DNA of 64,000 nucleotides from VFJZ01 sp046598415 (lineage in GTDB: Bacteria > Actinomycetota > Thermoleophilia > Gaiellales > F1-60-MAGs149): assembly GCA_046598415.1 (NCBI GenBank), contig JBKJIG010000145.1, forward strand, positions 1 to 64,000, written 5' to 3'. Every line of letters starts with the position of its first letter. Position 1 is the first letter of the stretch. The notes below the pieces were generated by a model. It saw only the letters and a program-made list of their open reading frames with translations, was not told the origin of the DNA and made no database searches. Positions 1-9,552 of the stretch are shown here, one piece after another. The position numbers were made by a program, and so were the translations under genes.

Positions 1-176
1 CGACCTTCGCGATGCGCGTCAGCTGGCCGGTCGATCGACTCTGGCCGCGCTGACGCCGAGCCCGCGCACCCGCGGCCGAGCGTGCGCCCGGCACGCGGCG
101 GCCGCGGGTGCGCGGGCTCGGCGTCAGCGCGGCCAGAGTCGATCGACCGGCCAGCTGACGCGCATCGCGAAGGTCG
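1..176. repeat. Near-perfect 78-bp inverted repeat (foldback) at the window edge
   Basis: Bases 1-78 are the exact reverse complement of bases 99-176; base i pairs with 177-i. The 20-base centre can form a small extra hairpin (81-85 with 91-95). The right arm contains the stop codon and last ~17 codons of the hemoglobin gene plus its 3' flank, so the left arm is a second, opposite copy of coding sequence. A terminator would not extend into the gene this far. Position at base 1 suggests a contig-end foldback artefact. Confidence 0.9.
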
Positions 177-525
177 TGCCACCCTCGATGTAGGGCACGA
201 GGCGGCTCCGGAACGCGTCGGAGAGCCCGGCCTCGACCGACGCCCGGTACATCAGCTCGCCCCACCGCGCGCGCTGCGGCTCCGTGATCTGCAGGTTCTG
301 GTGGGCGCCCTTCATGATCTCGAATCCGCCTCGGTGCTCGGTGTGCTCGGCCGGGCCGCCGAGCAGCTCGGTCAGCCACATCGCGAGCCGGTCGGCGTGA
401 TGGTCGCCGTGGTCGTGGAACAGCGGGCCGAGCAGGTCGTCGGCGAACACCAGCCGGTAGAAGGCGTCGGTGAGGCGCCGCATCCCGGCGGCGCCTCCAC
501 CCAGCTCGTACAGGTTCTCGGGCAC
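124..525 (-). CDS. Truncated hemoglobin (group II-like)
   Basis: A 133-residue heme protein of the truncated globin family, which binds O2 or NO and is thought to help respiration or detoxify reactive nitrogen. The proximal histidine is H75 in the segment KGAHQN; Y23 sits at the B10 position and W88 at the G8 position, as in group II (TrbO-type) globins. Length fits the family. It starts 4 bp after the stop of the 2-hydroxyacid dehydrogenase and is probably the last gene of the glyA operon. Its 3' end lies inside the window-edge foldback, so sequence beyond the stop codon is untrustworthy, but the frame is intact. Confidence 0.85.
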   Translation of the reverse strand: MPENLYELGGGAAGMRRLTDAFYRLVFADDLLGPLFHDHGDHHADRLAMWLTELLGGPAEHTEHRGGFEIMKGAHQNLQITEPQRARWGELMYRASVEAGLSDAFRSRLVPYIEGGTTFAMRVSWPVDRLWPR

Positions 526-529
526 CGGT

Positions 530-1492
530 TCAGTTCACGGGCGCCGGCGGATCGACGCCGTCCAGCACGGCGATCGCGTTGCGCGCCGCCAGCACCGCCA
601 TCGCCGTGCGCGTCTCGATGGTGGCCGATCCGAGGTGGGGGATGAGCGTGACGTTCTCCAGCTCGAGGAGGCCCGGATGCACCTCCGGCTCCTTCTCGAA
701 CACGTCGAGCCCGGCGCCGGCGATGACGCCGTCGCGCAGCGCGACGACCAGCGCGCCCTCGTCGACCACGGGCCCGCGCGTGGTGTTGACGAGGTACGCC
801 GACGGCTTCATCTGCCGCAGGCGCGCGGCGTCGATGAGGTGCCGCGTCTCGTCGGTGAGCGGGCAGTGCAGCGAGACGACGTCGGAGCCGGCGAGCAGCT
901 CGTCCAGGTCGACGCGCCGGGCGCCCAGCTCCTGCTCCAGGGCCGGATCAGCCGCACGCCGGCCGCTGTAGACCACGTCCATGCCGAACGCGCGGGCGCG
1001 CCGGGCGGTGGCCGTGCCGATCTGGCCGAGCCCGACGATACCGAGCGTCTTCCGCTGCACCGACGTGCCGAGCAGGAAGAACATGTTGAACGACCACGGC
1101 ACGCCGGCGCGGATCAGCCGCTCGCCCTCGCCGAGACGCCGCGTGGCCATGAGGATCAGCGCGAACGCGATGTCGGCGGTGGCCTCGGTGAGCACGCCCG
1201 GCGTGTTCGTGAACCGCACGCCGCGCTCGGTGCAGGCCGGCACGTCGACGTTGTCGTAGCCGACCGCGACGTTCGCGACCACCCGCAGCTGCGGGCCTGC
1301 AGCATCGAGCAGCACCGCGTCGACACGGTCGTGCAGCATCGTCACGATCGCGTCCGCGCCCGCGACGGCATCATGCAGCTCGGGCACCTCGAGCGGCCGG
1401 TCGTGCGGCGACAGCCAGACGTGGCCGGCCTCGCCGAGCAGATCGAGCGCCGGCTCGGGGATCCGGCGGGTGACCACGATCCGCCGAGCCAT
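530..1492 (-). CDS. D-2-hydroxyacid dehydrogenase (glycerate/hydroxypyruvate reductase type)
   Basis: A 320-residue NAD(P)-dependent dehydrogenase, probably reducing hydroxypyruvate or glyoxylate to glycerate or glycolate. The Rossmann motif GLGQIG is at residues 154-159, and the catalytic Arg/Glu/His set fits R239 (NTTRGP), E268 (FEKEP) and H286 (IPHLG). The open frame continues far upstream, but the ATG at 1490-1492 starts the family's normal N-terminus and overlaps the aminotransferase stop by one base (TGATG), showing translational coupling. Following glyA and an aminotransferase, it fits a glycine-serine-hydroxypyruvate-glycerate route. The exact substrate is inferred. Confidence 0.85.
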   Translation of the reverse strand: MARRIVVTRRIPEPALDLLGEAGHVWLSPHDRPLEVPELHDAVAGADAIVTMLHDRVDAVLLDAAGPQLRVVANVAVGYDNVDVPACTERGVRFTNTPGVLTEATADIAFALILMATRRLGEGERLIRAGVPWSFNMFFLLGTSVQRKTLGIVGLGQIGTATARRARAFGMDVVYSGRRAADPALEQELGARRVDLDELLAGSDVVSLHCPLTDETRHLIDAARLRQMKPSAYLVNTTRGPVVDEGALVVALRDGVIAGAGLDVFEKEPEVHPGLLELENVTLIPHLGSATIETRTAMAVLAARNAIAVLDGVDPPAPVN

Positions 1493-2654
1493 CAGGCGGG
1501 AACCCGCTCGAGCAGCTCGCGCATCTTGCCGAGCGCGGTCGTGATGTTCGCGGGCGAGTTGGCGTACGAGACGCGCATGTAGCCCTCGCCGTGCTCGCCG
1601 AACGCGGTGCCGGCCAGCATCGCGACGCCGGCCTCCTCGAGCAGCTGGTTCTGCAGGTCGCGCGCCTTCATGCCCGTCTCGCTGATGTTCGGGAACGCGT
1701 AGAACGCGCCCTTGGGCTCGACGCACGAGACGCCCGGAAGATCGTTCAACCCCGCGACCACCAGCTCGCGACGGGCGCGGAACTCCTCGATCATCGCGCG
1801 CACGTCGTCCATCGGTCCGGTCAGCGCCGCGACGCCGGCCAGCTGCGAGGCGGGCGGCGTGCACGAGTGGCAGTTGATGAACAGCCGCGTCAGCGGCTCG
1901 ACCAGATCCTTCGGCACGGCCGCGTAGCCGAGCCGCCAGCCGGTCATGGCGAACGTCTTCGAGAAGCCGTCGAGCAGGATGGTGCGGTCGAGCAGGTCGC
2001 CGTGCGCGGCGATCGAGTCGTGCTCGCCGTCGTAGACCATCTCGCTGTACACCTCGTCGGTGAGGATGTAGCAGCGGTGGTCGGCAAGGAGCTTGGCGAC
2101 CTCGGCGTTCACCTCGCGCGGCACGACGCCGCCGGTCGGGTTGGCCGGCGAGTTGAGGATCACGAGCTTCGTCTTCGGCGTCAGGCGCTCGGCCAGGTCG
2201 TCGGCCGAGAACGCGAAGCCCGACTCCTCGGTCAGCGGCAGCGGCACGGGCGTGGCGCCGGCCCACCGGATCACCGACTCGTAGATCGGGAAGCCGGGGT
2301 TGGGGTAGATGACCTCGTCGCCCGGGTTGCAGGTGGCGAGCACGCCGAAGAAGAGGAACGGCTTGGCGCCGGGCGTGACCAGCACGCGAGCCGGGTCGAT
2401 CGACAGCGAGCGCGTGCGCGAGAGGTAGTCGGCGGCCGCCTCGCGCAGCTGCGGGATGCCGGGCGCGGGGCAGTAGTGCGTCTGGCCATCGCGCAGCGCC
2501 TTCACGGCCGCCTCGACGATGTGCGGCGGGGTGTCGAAGTCGGGCTCGCCGATCTGCAGGTGGATCATGTCCTTGCCCTGGGCCTCGAGGGCCTTGGCGC
2601 GGGCGAGCACCTCGAAGGCGGTCTCGGTGCCGAGACGGGACAGGCTGTCGGCGA

Positions 2655-2658
<4 letters not shown>
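1492..2658 (-). CDS. Class I/II PLP aminotransferase
   Basis: A 388-residue fold-type I aminotransferase. The PLP lysine is K234 in GFSKTFAMTG; NPTG (173-176), D201/Y204 (TDEVY) and R242 complete the cofactor site. The ATG at 2656-2658 gives the normal N-terminus and overlaps the glyA stop by four bases (ATGA). Homologues are usually annotated as aspartate, alanine or 'pyridoxal phosphate-dependent' aminotransferases. Between glyA and a hydroxyacid dehydrogenase, a serine- or glycine-linked transamination (serine to hydroxypyruvate, or glyoxylate to glycine) is the likeliest job, but this is inferred from context, not from specificity residues. Confidence 0.85.
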
Positions 2659-3937
<1,279 letters not shown>

Positions 3938-3947
<10 letters not shown>

Positions 3948-4684
3948 GGTGCGAGTCTAGGCTCCTGAGGAGGGGGCGCGGTCGGGAGGTGTGGGGCGCG
4001 GACGCCGCTCCAGGCGGCGCGGAAGGAGAACTGGAAGCCCTCGACGTGCTCGTGCATGCGGCGGCGCGCGGTGGCTCCGTCCCGGGCCCGGACCGCCTCG
4101 ACGATCGCGAGGTGATCCGCAGTCAGCGCCGGGATGCCCTCGATGCGCGGCAGCGCGTAGTTCCAGAGCCGCATCACGTGCACGTAGAGCCAGTCGAGCG
4201 TGCGCTCCAGCTGCGCGTTGTCCGAGGCGGCCCACAGCGCGCCGTGGGTCTCGCGGTCGAGGGCGATCAGGCTGTCCGGCGCGCCGCCGGTGGCGAGCTC
4301 CGCGCGCGTGCGCTCCATCAGCGTGTCGAGGTGCGCCAGCTCGGCGGCGCTGGCCCGGCCCGCTGCCAGCTCGGCTGCGAGCGACTCGAGGTCGAGCCGC
4401 ATCTCGAAGATGTTCTCGATGTCGGCGGGGTGCAGGTCGGCGACCATGGTGCCGCGGCGCGGCAGGATCACGACGAGGCTCTCCCAGGCGAGGCGCCGCA
4501 GCGCCTGGCGCACCGGGGTCAGCCCGACGCCGATCGCGTCGGCCAGCGCCTGCTCGTCGAGCAGTGAGGCGGGGGCCAGCTCGAGCGACACGATGCGCTC
4601 GCGCACGAAGCGGTACGCCTCCGCGTGCTTGGAGTCGGGGTCGGTGGCGGCGTTTGCCGCGAGCATGGAGGTCGGTACGTGCAT
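3938..4684 (-). CDS. GntR-family regulator with FCD domain
   Basis: A 248-residue DNA-binding regulator. A winged HTH (about residues 20-85, with the LTPVRQALRRL recognition segment) is followed by a helical FCD ligand-binding domain (about 90-220) containing candidate metal/ligand residues (ALDRETHGALW, H172-type positions). FadR/VanR-subfamily members sense carboxylic acids. It is the first gene of the minus-strand glyA operon, overlapping glyA by 10 bp, so it probably controls its own operon. A perfect palindrome just upstream of its ATG (4686-4699) is a candidate operator. An in-frame ATG seven codons in is an alternative start. Confidence 0.85.
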
Positions 4685-4685
4685 G

Positions 4686-4699
4686 ACTGAAACTTCAGT
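4686..4699. promoter_or_regulatory. Candidate GntR operator
   Basis: Perfect palindrome ACTGAA-AC-TTCAGT beginning one base upstream of the GntR start codon, in the 70-bp gap shared with the divergent DMT transporter. Its position, overlapping the 5' leader of the regulator, suits autorepression. Assignment to this regulator is inferred from proximity. Confidence 0.45.
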
Positions 4700-4756
4700 A
4701 AGGAGCCTAGGCTAGCAAAGGCGACCCGACGCGTGCGGCGAGTACGCTGCCGCCCG

Positions 4757-5677
4757 ATGCGCCCCGCTGCCGCCGACCGCGTCGCCTCGCGCACCGGCTT
4801 CGCTCTCGTCCTGGCTTCGGGCGTGGCGCTGGCGTTCGCGCCAGTGACGGCCAAGCTGGCGTACCAGGACGACGTCAGGGTGGCGACGCTGCTGACCCTG
4901 CGCTTCGTGTTCGCGTCGGCGCTGTTCTGGCTGGTGGTGAGGACGCTGCGCCGGCCCCTGCCCAGCCGCCGCGGCGTCGTGCGCGGGCTCGTCTACGGCC
5001 TCGTGTTCTACGCCGTGCAGGCGCTGCTGCTGTTCTCGTCGGTGAACCGCATCGACGCGGGCCTCGCGATCCTGTTGTTCTACGTGTTCCCGGCGCTGCT
5101 CGTGCTGCCCGCGGTGTGGCTCGGCCGCGACCGGTTCTCGTGGCGGCGCGTTGCGGCCATCCCGGTCGCGCTCGCCGGCGTGGCGCTGGTGCTGATCGGC
5201 CCGGGCGCCGGCGCCGTCGACGCGCTCGGCGCCACGCTGGCGCTGCTCGCCGCCGTCGCCTACGTCGCGTTCGTGCTGGCCGGCGACTACCTCGCGGTCG
5301 GCACCGACCCGATCGTGCTGGCGGCGCTGATGGGCACCGGTGCGATCCCGACCTTCATCGTCTACGGCCTGCTCACCGACGGCCTGTCGCTGGAGTTCCA
5401 GACGACGGGCTGGATCTGGATCGTCGGCGTCGCGGTGGTGAGCCTGATCGCGTTCACGACGTTCTTCGCCGGCCTCGAGCGCGTCGGGCCGTCACTGACC
5501 GGGCTGCTGTCGACCAGCGAGCCGGTCGCGACCACCGTCGCCAGCGCCATCATCTTCGGCGGCCGCCTGACGCCCATCCAGGGCATCGGCGGCGCGCTGG
5601 TGATCGGCGCCGTCGTCTGGGTGAATCTGCGGCCGAGGTCGGGCGTCAGTCCCCGAGCTCGCGACGCCGACGCGTGA
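4757..5677 (+). CDS. EamA/DMT-family transporter
   Basis: A 306-residue membrane protein with about ten hydrophobic segments and two EamA-type repeats, as in drug/metabolite exporters that move amino acids or other small metabolites. The ATG at 4757 is preferred over the in-frame GTG at 4733: a -10-like TACGCT (4743-4748) lies eight bases upstream of it, giving a leaderless mRNA, and the earlier start has no binding site. It is divergent from the GntR operon and runs into the mttB-like gene tail-to-tail with a 32-bp overlap. The substrate cannot be told. Confidence 0.85.
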   Translation: MRPAAADRVASRTGFALVLASGVALAFAPVTAKLAYQDDVRVATLLTLRFVFASALFWLVVRTLRRPLPSRRGVVRGLVYGLVFYAVQALLLFSSVNRIDAGLAILLFYVFPALLVLPAVWLGRDRFSWRRVAAIPVALAGVALVLIGPGAGAVDALGATLALLAAVAYVAFVLAGDYLAVGTDPIVLAALMGTGAIPTFIVYGLLTDGLSLEFQTTGWIWIVGVAVVSLIAFTTFFAGLERVGPSLTGLLSTSEPVATTVASAIIFGGRLTPIQGIGGALVIGAVVWVNLRPRSGVSPRARDADA

Positions 5678-7085
5678 CGAACTCGTCGAGCTCCTGCTTG
5701 ATGGCCTCGTCGAGCGGCGGCGCCTCGTAGTTGTCGACCGTCTCGCGCCAGATCTTCGCGGCGCGGTCGGTGGCGTCCTCGCCGCCCAGGCGCTGCCAGC
5801 GCTCGAAGTTCATGGTCGACGACAGCAGCGGGCGGTAGAAGCAGTCGCGGAAGTGGTCGAGCGTGTGCGCGGCGCCGAAGAAGTGGCCGCCGTGCCCGAC
5901 CTCCTGGTGGGCGTCCCAGGCGAGCGACTCCTCGGTGATCTCGAACGGCTTGAACTCCTCGTGCATCATCCGCAGGATCTCGATGTCGACGATGAACTTC
6001 TCGTAGCACGAGGCGAGGCCCGACTCGAGCCAGCCGGCCGAGTGCATGACCCAGTTGGTGCCGGCCAGGAACGTCGGCAGCATCGTCATCAACGCCTCGT
6101 ACGCGGCCTGCGCGTCGCACGTCGTCGACGCCGTCAGGCCGCCGCCGGAACGGAACGGCAGGCCGTAGTGGCGTGCGATCTGCCCGGTGCAGAGCAGGCC
6201 GACCGCCGACTCCGGCGTGCCGAAGGCGGGTGCGCCCGACTGCATGTCGTTGTTCGAGAGGAACGAGCCGAAGACCACCGGCGCGCCGGGGCGGATCAGC
6301 TGCACGAGCGCGATGCCGGCGAGCGCCTCGGCCACCTGCTGGGTCAGCGTCGCCTGCACCGACACGGGCGACATCGCGCCCATCAGCAGGAACGGCGTCA
6401 GCAGCACGGGCTGGCCGGCGCGCACGTACTCGAACATCGCGCCGAGCATGCGCTCGTCGTAGCGCAGCGGCGAGTTGACGTTGATCAGCGAGATCATCAC
6501 CGGGTCGCGCTCGATCTGCTCGCGGCCGCCGAACAGGATGTCGGCCATCGCCAGGGTGTCGATCGCGTTCTCCGCCGAGGTGACCGAGCCCATGAAGAAC
6601 TTGTCCGTCAGCGTCATCAGCGCGCGCACCATGTCGAGGTGGCGTGAGTCGAGCGGCGCGTCGTCGGGCTCGCAGATCGTGCCGCCCGCCGAGTCGAGCA
6701 GCGGGAACGACTGCGACAGCTTGCAGAACTGCTCGAAGTCGTTCATCGTCGCCACCCGGCGCACGTCGCCCTCGCGCACGAACGGCGGCCCGTAGACCGA
6801 CCCGAACACCATGTTGTCGCCGCCGATGGTGACGTTGTTCGCCGGGTTGCGCGCGTGCACGTCGAACTGGTGCGGCGCCTTCGCGACCTGCTCCATGACG
6901 AAGTCGGGGTCGAGCCAGACGTTGTCGCCCTCGGTCTTCATGCCGGCCGCTGCGAACAGCTCGACGGCCTCCGGCATGGTGAACTCGATGCCGAGCTCGG
7001 AGACGATCCGCCGCCAGCCGCGGTCGAGGACCGCGAGCGACTCCTCGGACAGGATCTCGTAGCGCGGCGACTTGTTGACGAACAC
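5646..7085 (-). CDS. MttB-superfamily (trimethylamine/betaine-type) methyltransferase
   Basis: A 479-residue TIM-barrel methyltransferase of COG5598. MttB proper demethylates trimethylamine and needs pyrrolysine; this gene has no in-frame amber codon, so it belongs to the non-pyrrolysine branch (as MtgB, glycine betaine:corrinoid methyltransferase). It should move a methyl group from a quaternary amine to the Co(I) corrinoid protein encoded at 7953. A GGGAGG site lies five bases before the GTG start. It is divergent from the IclR-corrinoid operon, and the candidate IclR operator overlaps where its -35 would be. Actual substrate (glycine betaine, proline betaine, carnitine or other) is undetermined. 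Confidence 0.85.
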   Translation of the reverse strand: MFVNKSPRYEILSEESLAVLDRGWRRIVSELGIEFTMPEAVELFAAAGMKTEGDNVWLDPDFVMEQVAKAPHQFDVHARNPANNVTIGGDNMVFGSVYGPPFVREGDVRRVATMNDFEQFCKLSQSFPLLDSAGGTICEPDDAPLDSRHLDMVRALMTLTDKFFMGSVTSAENAIDTLAMADILFGGREQIERDPVMISLINVNSPLRYDERMLGAMFEYVRAGQPVLLTPFLLMGAMSPVSVQATLTQQVAEALAGIALVQLIRPGAPVVFGSFLSNNDMQSGAPAFGTPESAVGLLCTGQIARHYGLPFRSGGGLTASTTCDAQAAYEALMTMLPTFLAGTNWVMHSAGWLESGLASCYEKFIVDIEILRMMHEEFKPFEITEESLAWDAHQEVGHGGHFFGAAHTLDHFRDCFYRPLLSSTMNFERWQRLGGEDATDRAAKIWRETVDNYEAPPLDEAIKQELDEFVTRRRRELGD

Positions 7086-7127
7086 GGATGCCTCCCGCGG
7101 AGTGATACCGGTTTGACGGCGCGGGTG

Positions 7128-7167
7128 AGTCTACACTACGATCCGGTGTGTGGAACAGGAGTTCCAC
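7128..7167. promoter_or_regulatory. Divergent promoters and candidate IclR operator
   Basis: A perfect palindrome GTGGAAC-AGGA-GTTCCAC lies at 7150-7167. On the plus strand TACGAT (7137-7142) is a -10 for the IclR gene; on the minus strand TAGACT (7128-7133) is a -10 for the methyltransferase, which places the palindrome over that promoter's -35. IclR-family operators of the TGGAA...TTCCA type are known. The arrangement would let one regulator control both directions. Confidence 0.6.
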
Positions 7168-7170
7168 CAT

Positions 7171-7952
7171 ATGGCATTAGGAATGATCGCCCAGACCGGA
7201 ACCCAGTCGACGGATCGTGCCGCGCAGTTGCTGGTACGCGTCGTCGAGTCGCCCGAACCGCTCGCCGTCGGCGAGCTGGCGGCCGTGACCGGTCTGCCGA
7301 AGTCGACCGCCAGCCGGCTGATCGGCTCCCTGGAGCGCGCCGGATTGCTGCAGCGCGCCGGGTTGCGCGGCGGCGTGCGGCCCGGGCCGGTGCTGCTGCG
7401 GTTCGCGCAGCGCGGCGTCGCCGGCGACGACATCCTGGCGCTGGCCGAGCCCGAGCTGCGGCACCTCGCGGCCCTCTCCGGCGAGACGGTCAACCTCGCG
7501 GTCGCGGGCCCGCTCGGGCCCGAGACGATCGCCGAGATCGAGACCCGCCACGTGCTCGGCACGGGCGGCTGGGTCGGACGGCCCGGCGTGCCCCTGCACG
7601 CCAGCGCGTTCGGCAAGGTGTTCCTCGCGTGCGGCGCCATGCACCTGCCGCCCGGCGAGCTGCAGTCGTTCGCGCCCCGCACGATCACCGACCGCCGCCA
7701 GCTCGAGGCCGAGCTGGTGCGAGCGCGCGTGACAGGATTCGTGACCGCCGTCGACGAACTCGAGGACGGGCTGGCGGCGGTCGCCGCACCCGTGCGCGAC
7801 GTGTTCGGCGAGATCGTGGCCGCGCTGGCCATCTCGGGGCCGACGCTCCGGATGCCAGACGAACGCCTCGATGCCCTCGGTCGTCTCTGCGCCGAGCAGG
7901 CGACGATTCTCGGAGTGAAGCTCGGCAAGCCACCTGTAACGGAAGGAGCGGC

Positions 7953-7956
<4 letters not shown>
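7171..7956 (+). CDS. IclR-family transcriptional regulator
   Basis: A 261-residue regulator with an N-terminal winged HTH (LPKSTASRLIGSLERAGLL) and a C-terminal IclR effector domain (about 90-250, with the typical LHASAFGKVFLA segment). ATG 7171 is chosen because AGGAG (7157-7161) is well spaced before it and the palindromic operator then stays upstream; the GTG at 7150, seven bases after TACGAT, is a possible leaderless alternative. Its stop overlaps the corrinoid protein start (ATGA), so it is the first gene of the corrinoid operon and probably senses the methylated substrate or product. Confidence 0.85.
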
Positions 7957-8624
<668 letters not shown>

Positions 8625-8678
8625 TCCACCGCCGCGCACGGCGCGGCATCCCCACCGACGCGCGAGGAGCAAGACCCG

Positions 8679-9551
8679 TTGGAGACCGTCGTTTCGTCCC
8701 GCAGCACCACCGTCGTGATCGGTGCTGACCAGCCGTTCTGCGTGATCGGCGAGCGCATCAACCCGACGGGGCGCAAGGCGTTCCAGGCGCAGCTCCAGAA
8801 GGGCGACATCAGCCAGCTCGAGATCGACATCGCCGAGCAGGTGGCGGGCGGCGCGAACATGCTCGACGTTAACGTCGGCGACCCGCTCGCCGACGAGGTC
8901 GAGCTGATGCGCTCGGCCGTGATCCGCGCCCAGGAGCTGACTGACCTCCCGCTGTGCATCGACTCCTCGGTGGTCGAGGCGCTCGAGGCCGGGCTGTCGG
9001 TGTACGAGGGCAAGGCGCTCGTCAACTCCGTCACGGGCGAGGACGAGCGCCTCGAGCTGATCCTGCCGATCGTCGCCAAGTACGGCGCCGCCGTGATCGG
9101 CCTCGCGAACGACGACGAGATCCCGATGGATCCGGTTCGCCGCGCGGTGATCGCCCGCAAGGTCGTCTCGGCCGCGGGCGACTACGGGATTCCGCCGGAG
9201 GACGTCATCATCGACGCGCTGGCGATGCCGATCGGTGCCGAGCCACGCGCCGCGACGCTGTTCTTCGAAACGCTGCGGCTGATCCGCGAGGACCTCGGCG
9301 TCAACACCACGTGCGGCGCCTCGAACACGAGCTTCGGCATGCCCGGACGCCACGCGCTGAACGCGCACTTCATCGCCACCGCGTCCACGCACGGGCTCAC
9401 CTGCGCGATCATGGACGCGCGGTCGCCGGAGTGCGTGGCGGGAGCGCGTGCCGCCGACGTGCTGCATGCCCGCGACGAGTACGGCATGGCCTGGATCAAG
9501 GCGTTCCGGGCACGTCAGGCCGCCGCGGCGACAGCCGTGACGGGCGCCTGA
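8679..9551 (+). CDS. Methyltetrahydrofolate:corrinoid methyltransferase
   Basis: A 290-residue pterin-binding TIM barrel of the dihydropteroate synthase/MetH-like class, related to MtgA, MtvA and AcsE. GERINPTGRK near residue 24, the DVNVGDP strand and the conserved NNTTCGASN-type acidic/Asn positions mark the folate site. It is expected to transfer the methyl group from the methyl-corrinoid protein to tetrahydrofolate. The TTG start is supported by a GAGGAG site. It lies between the corrinoid protein and its activator, one base upstream of the latter. Confidence 0.9.
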   Translation: METVVSSRSTTVVIGADQPFCVIGERINPTGRKAFQAQLQKGDISQLEIDIAEQVAGGANMLDVNVGDPLADEVELMRSAVIRAQELTDLPLCIDSSVVEALEAGLSVYEGKALVNSVTGEDERLELILPIVAKYGAAVIGLANDDEIPMDPVRRAVIARKVVSAAGDYGIPPEDVIIDALAMPIGAEPRAATLFFETLRLIREDLGVNTTCGASNTSFGMPGRHALNAHFIATASTHGLTCAIMDARSPECVAGARAADVLHARDEYGMAWIKAFRARQAAAATAVTGA

Positions 9552-9552
9552 G

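Noticed and set aside
5646..7085. Possible pyrrolysine in the MttB-like gene
   Set aside because: The frame is open from GTG to TGA with no internal TAG, so this is a non-pyrrolysine family member.
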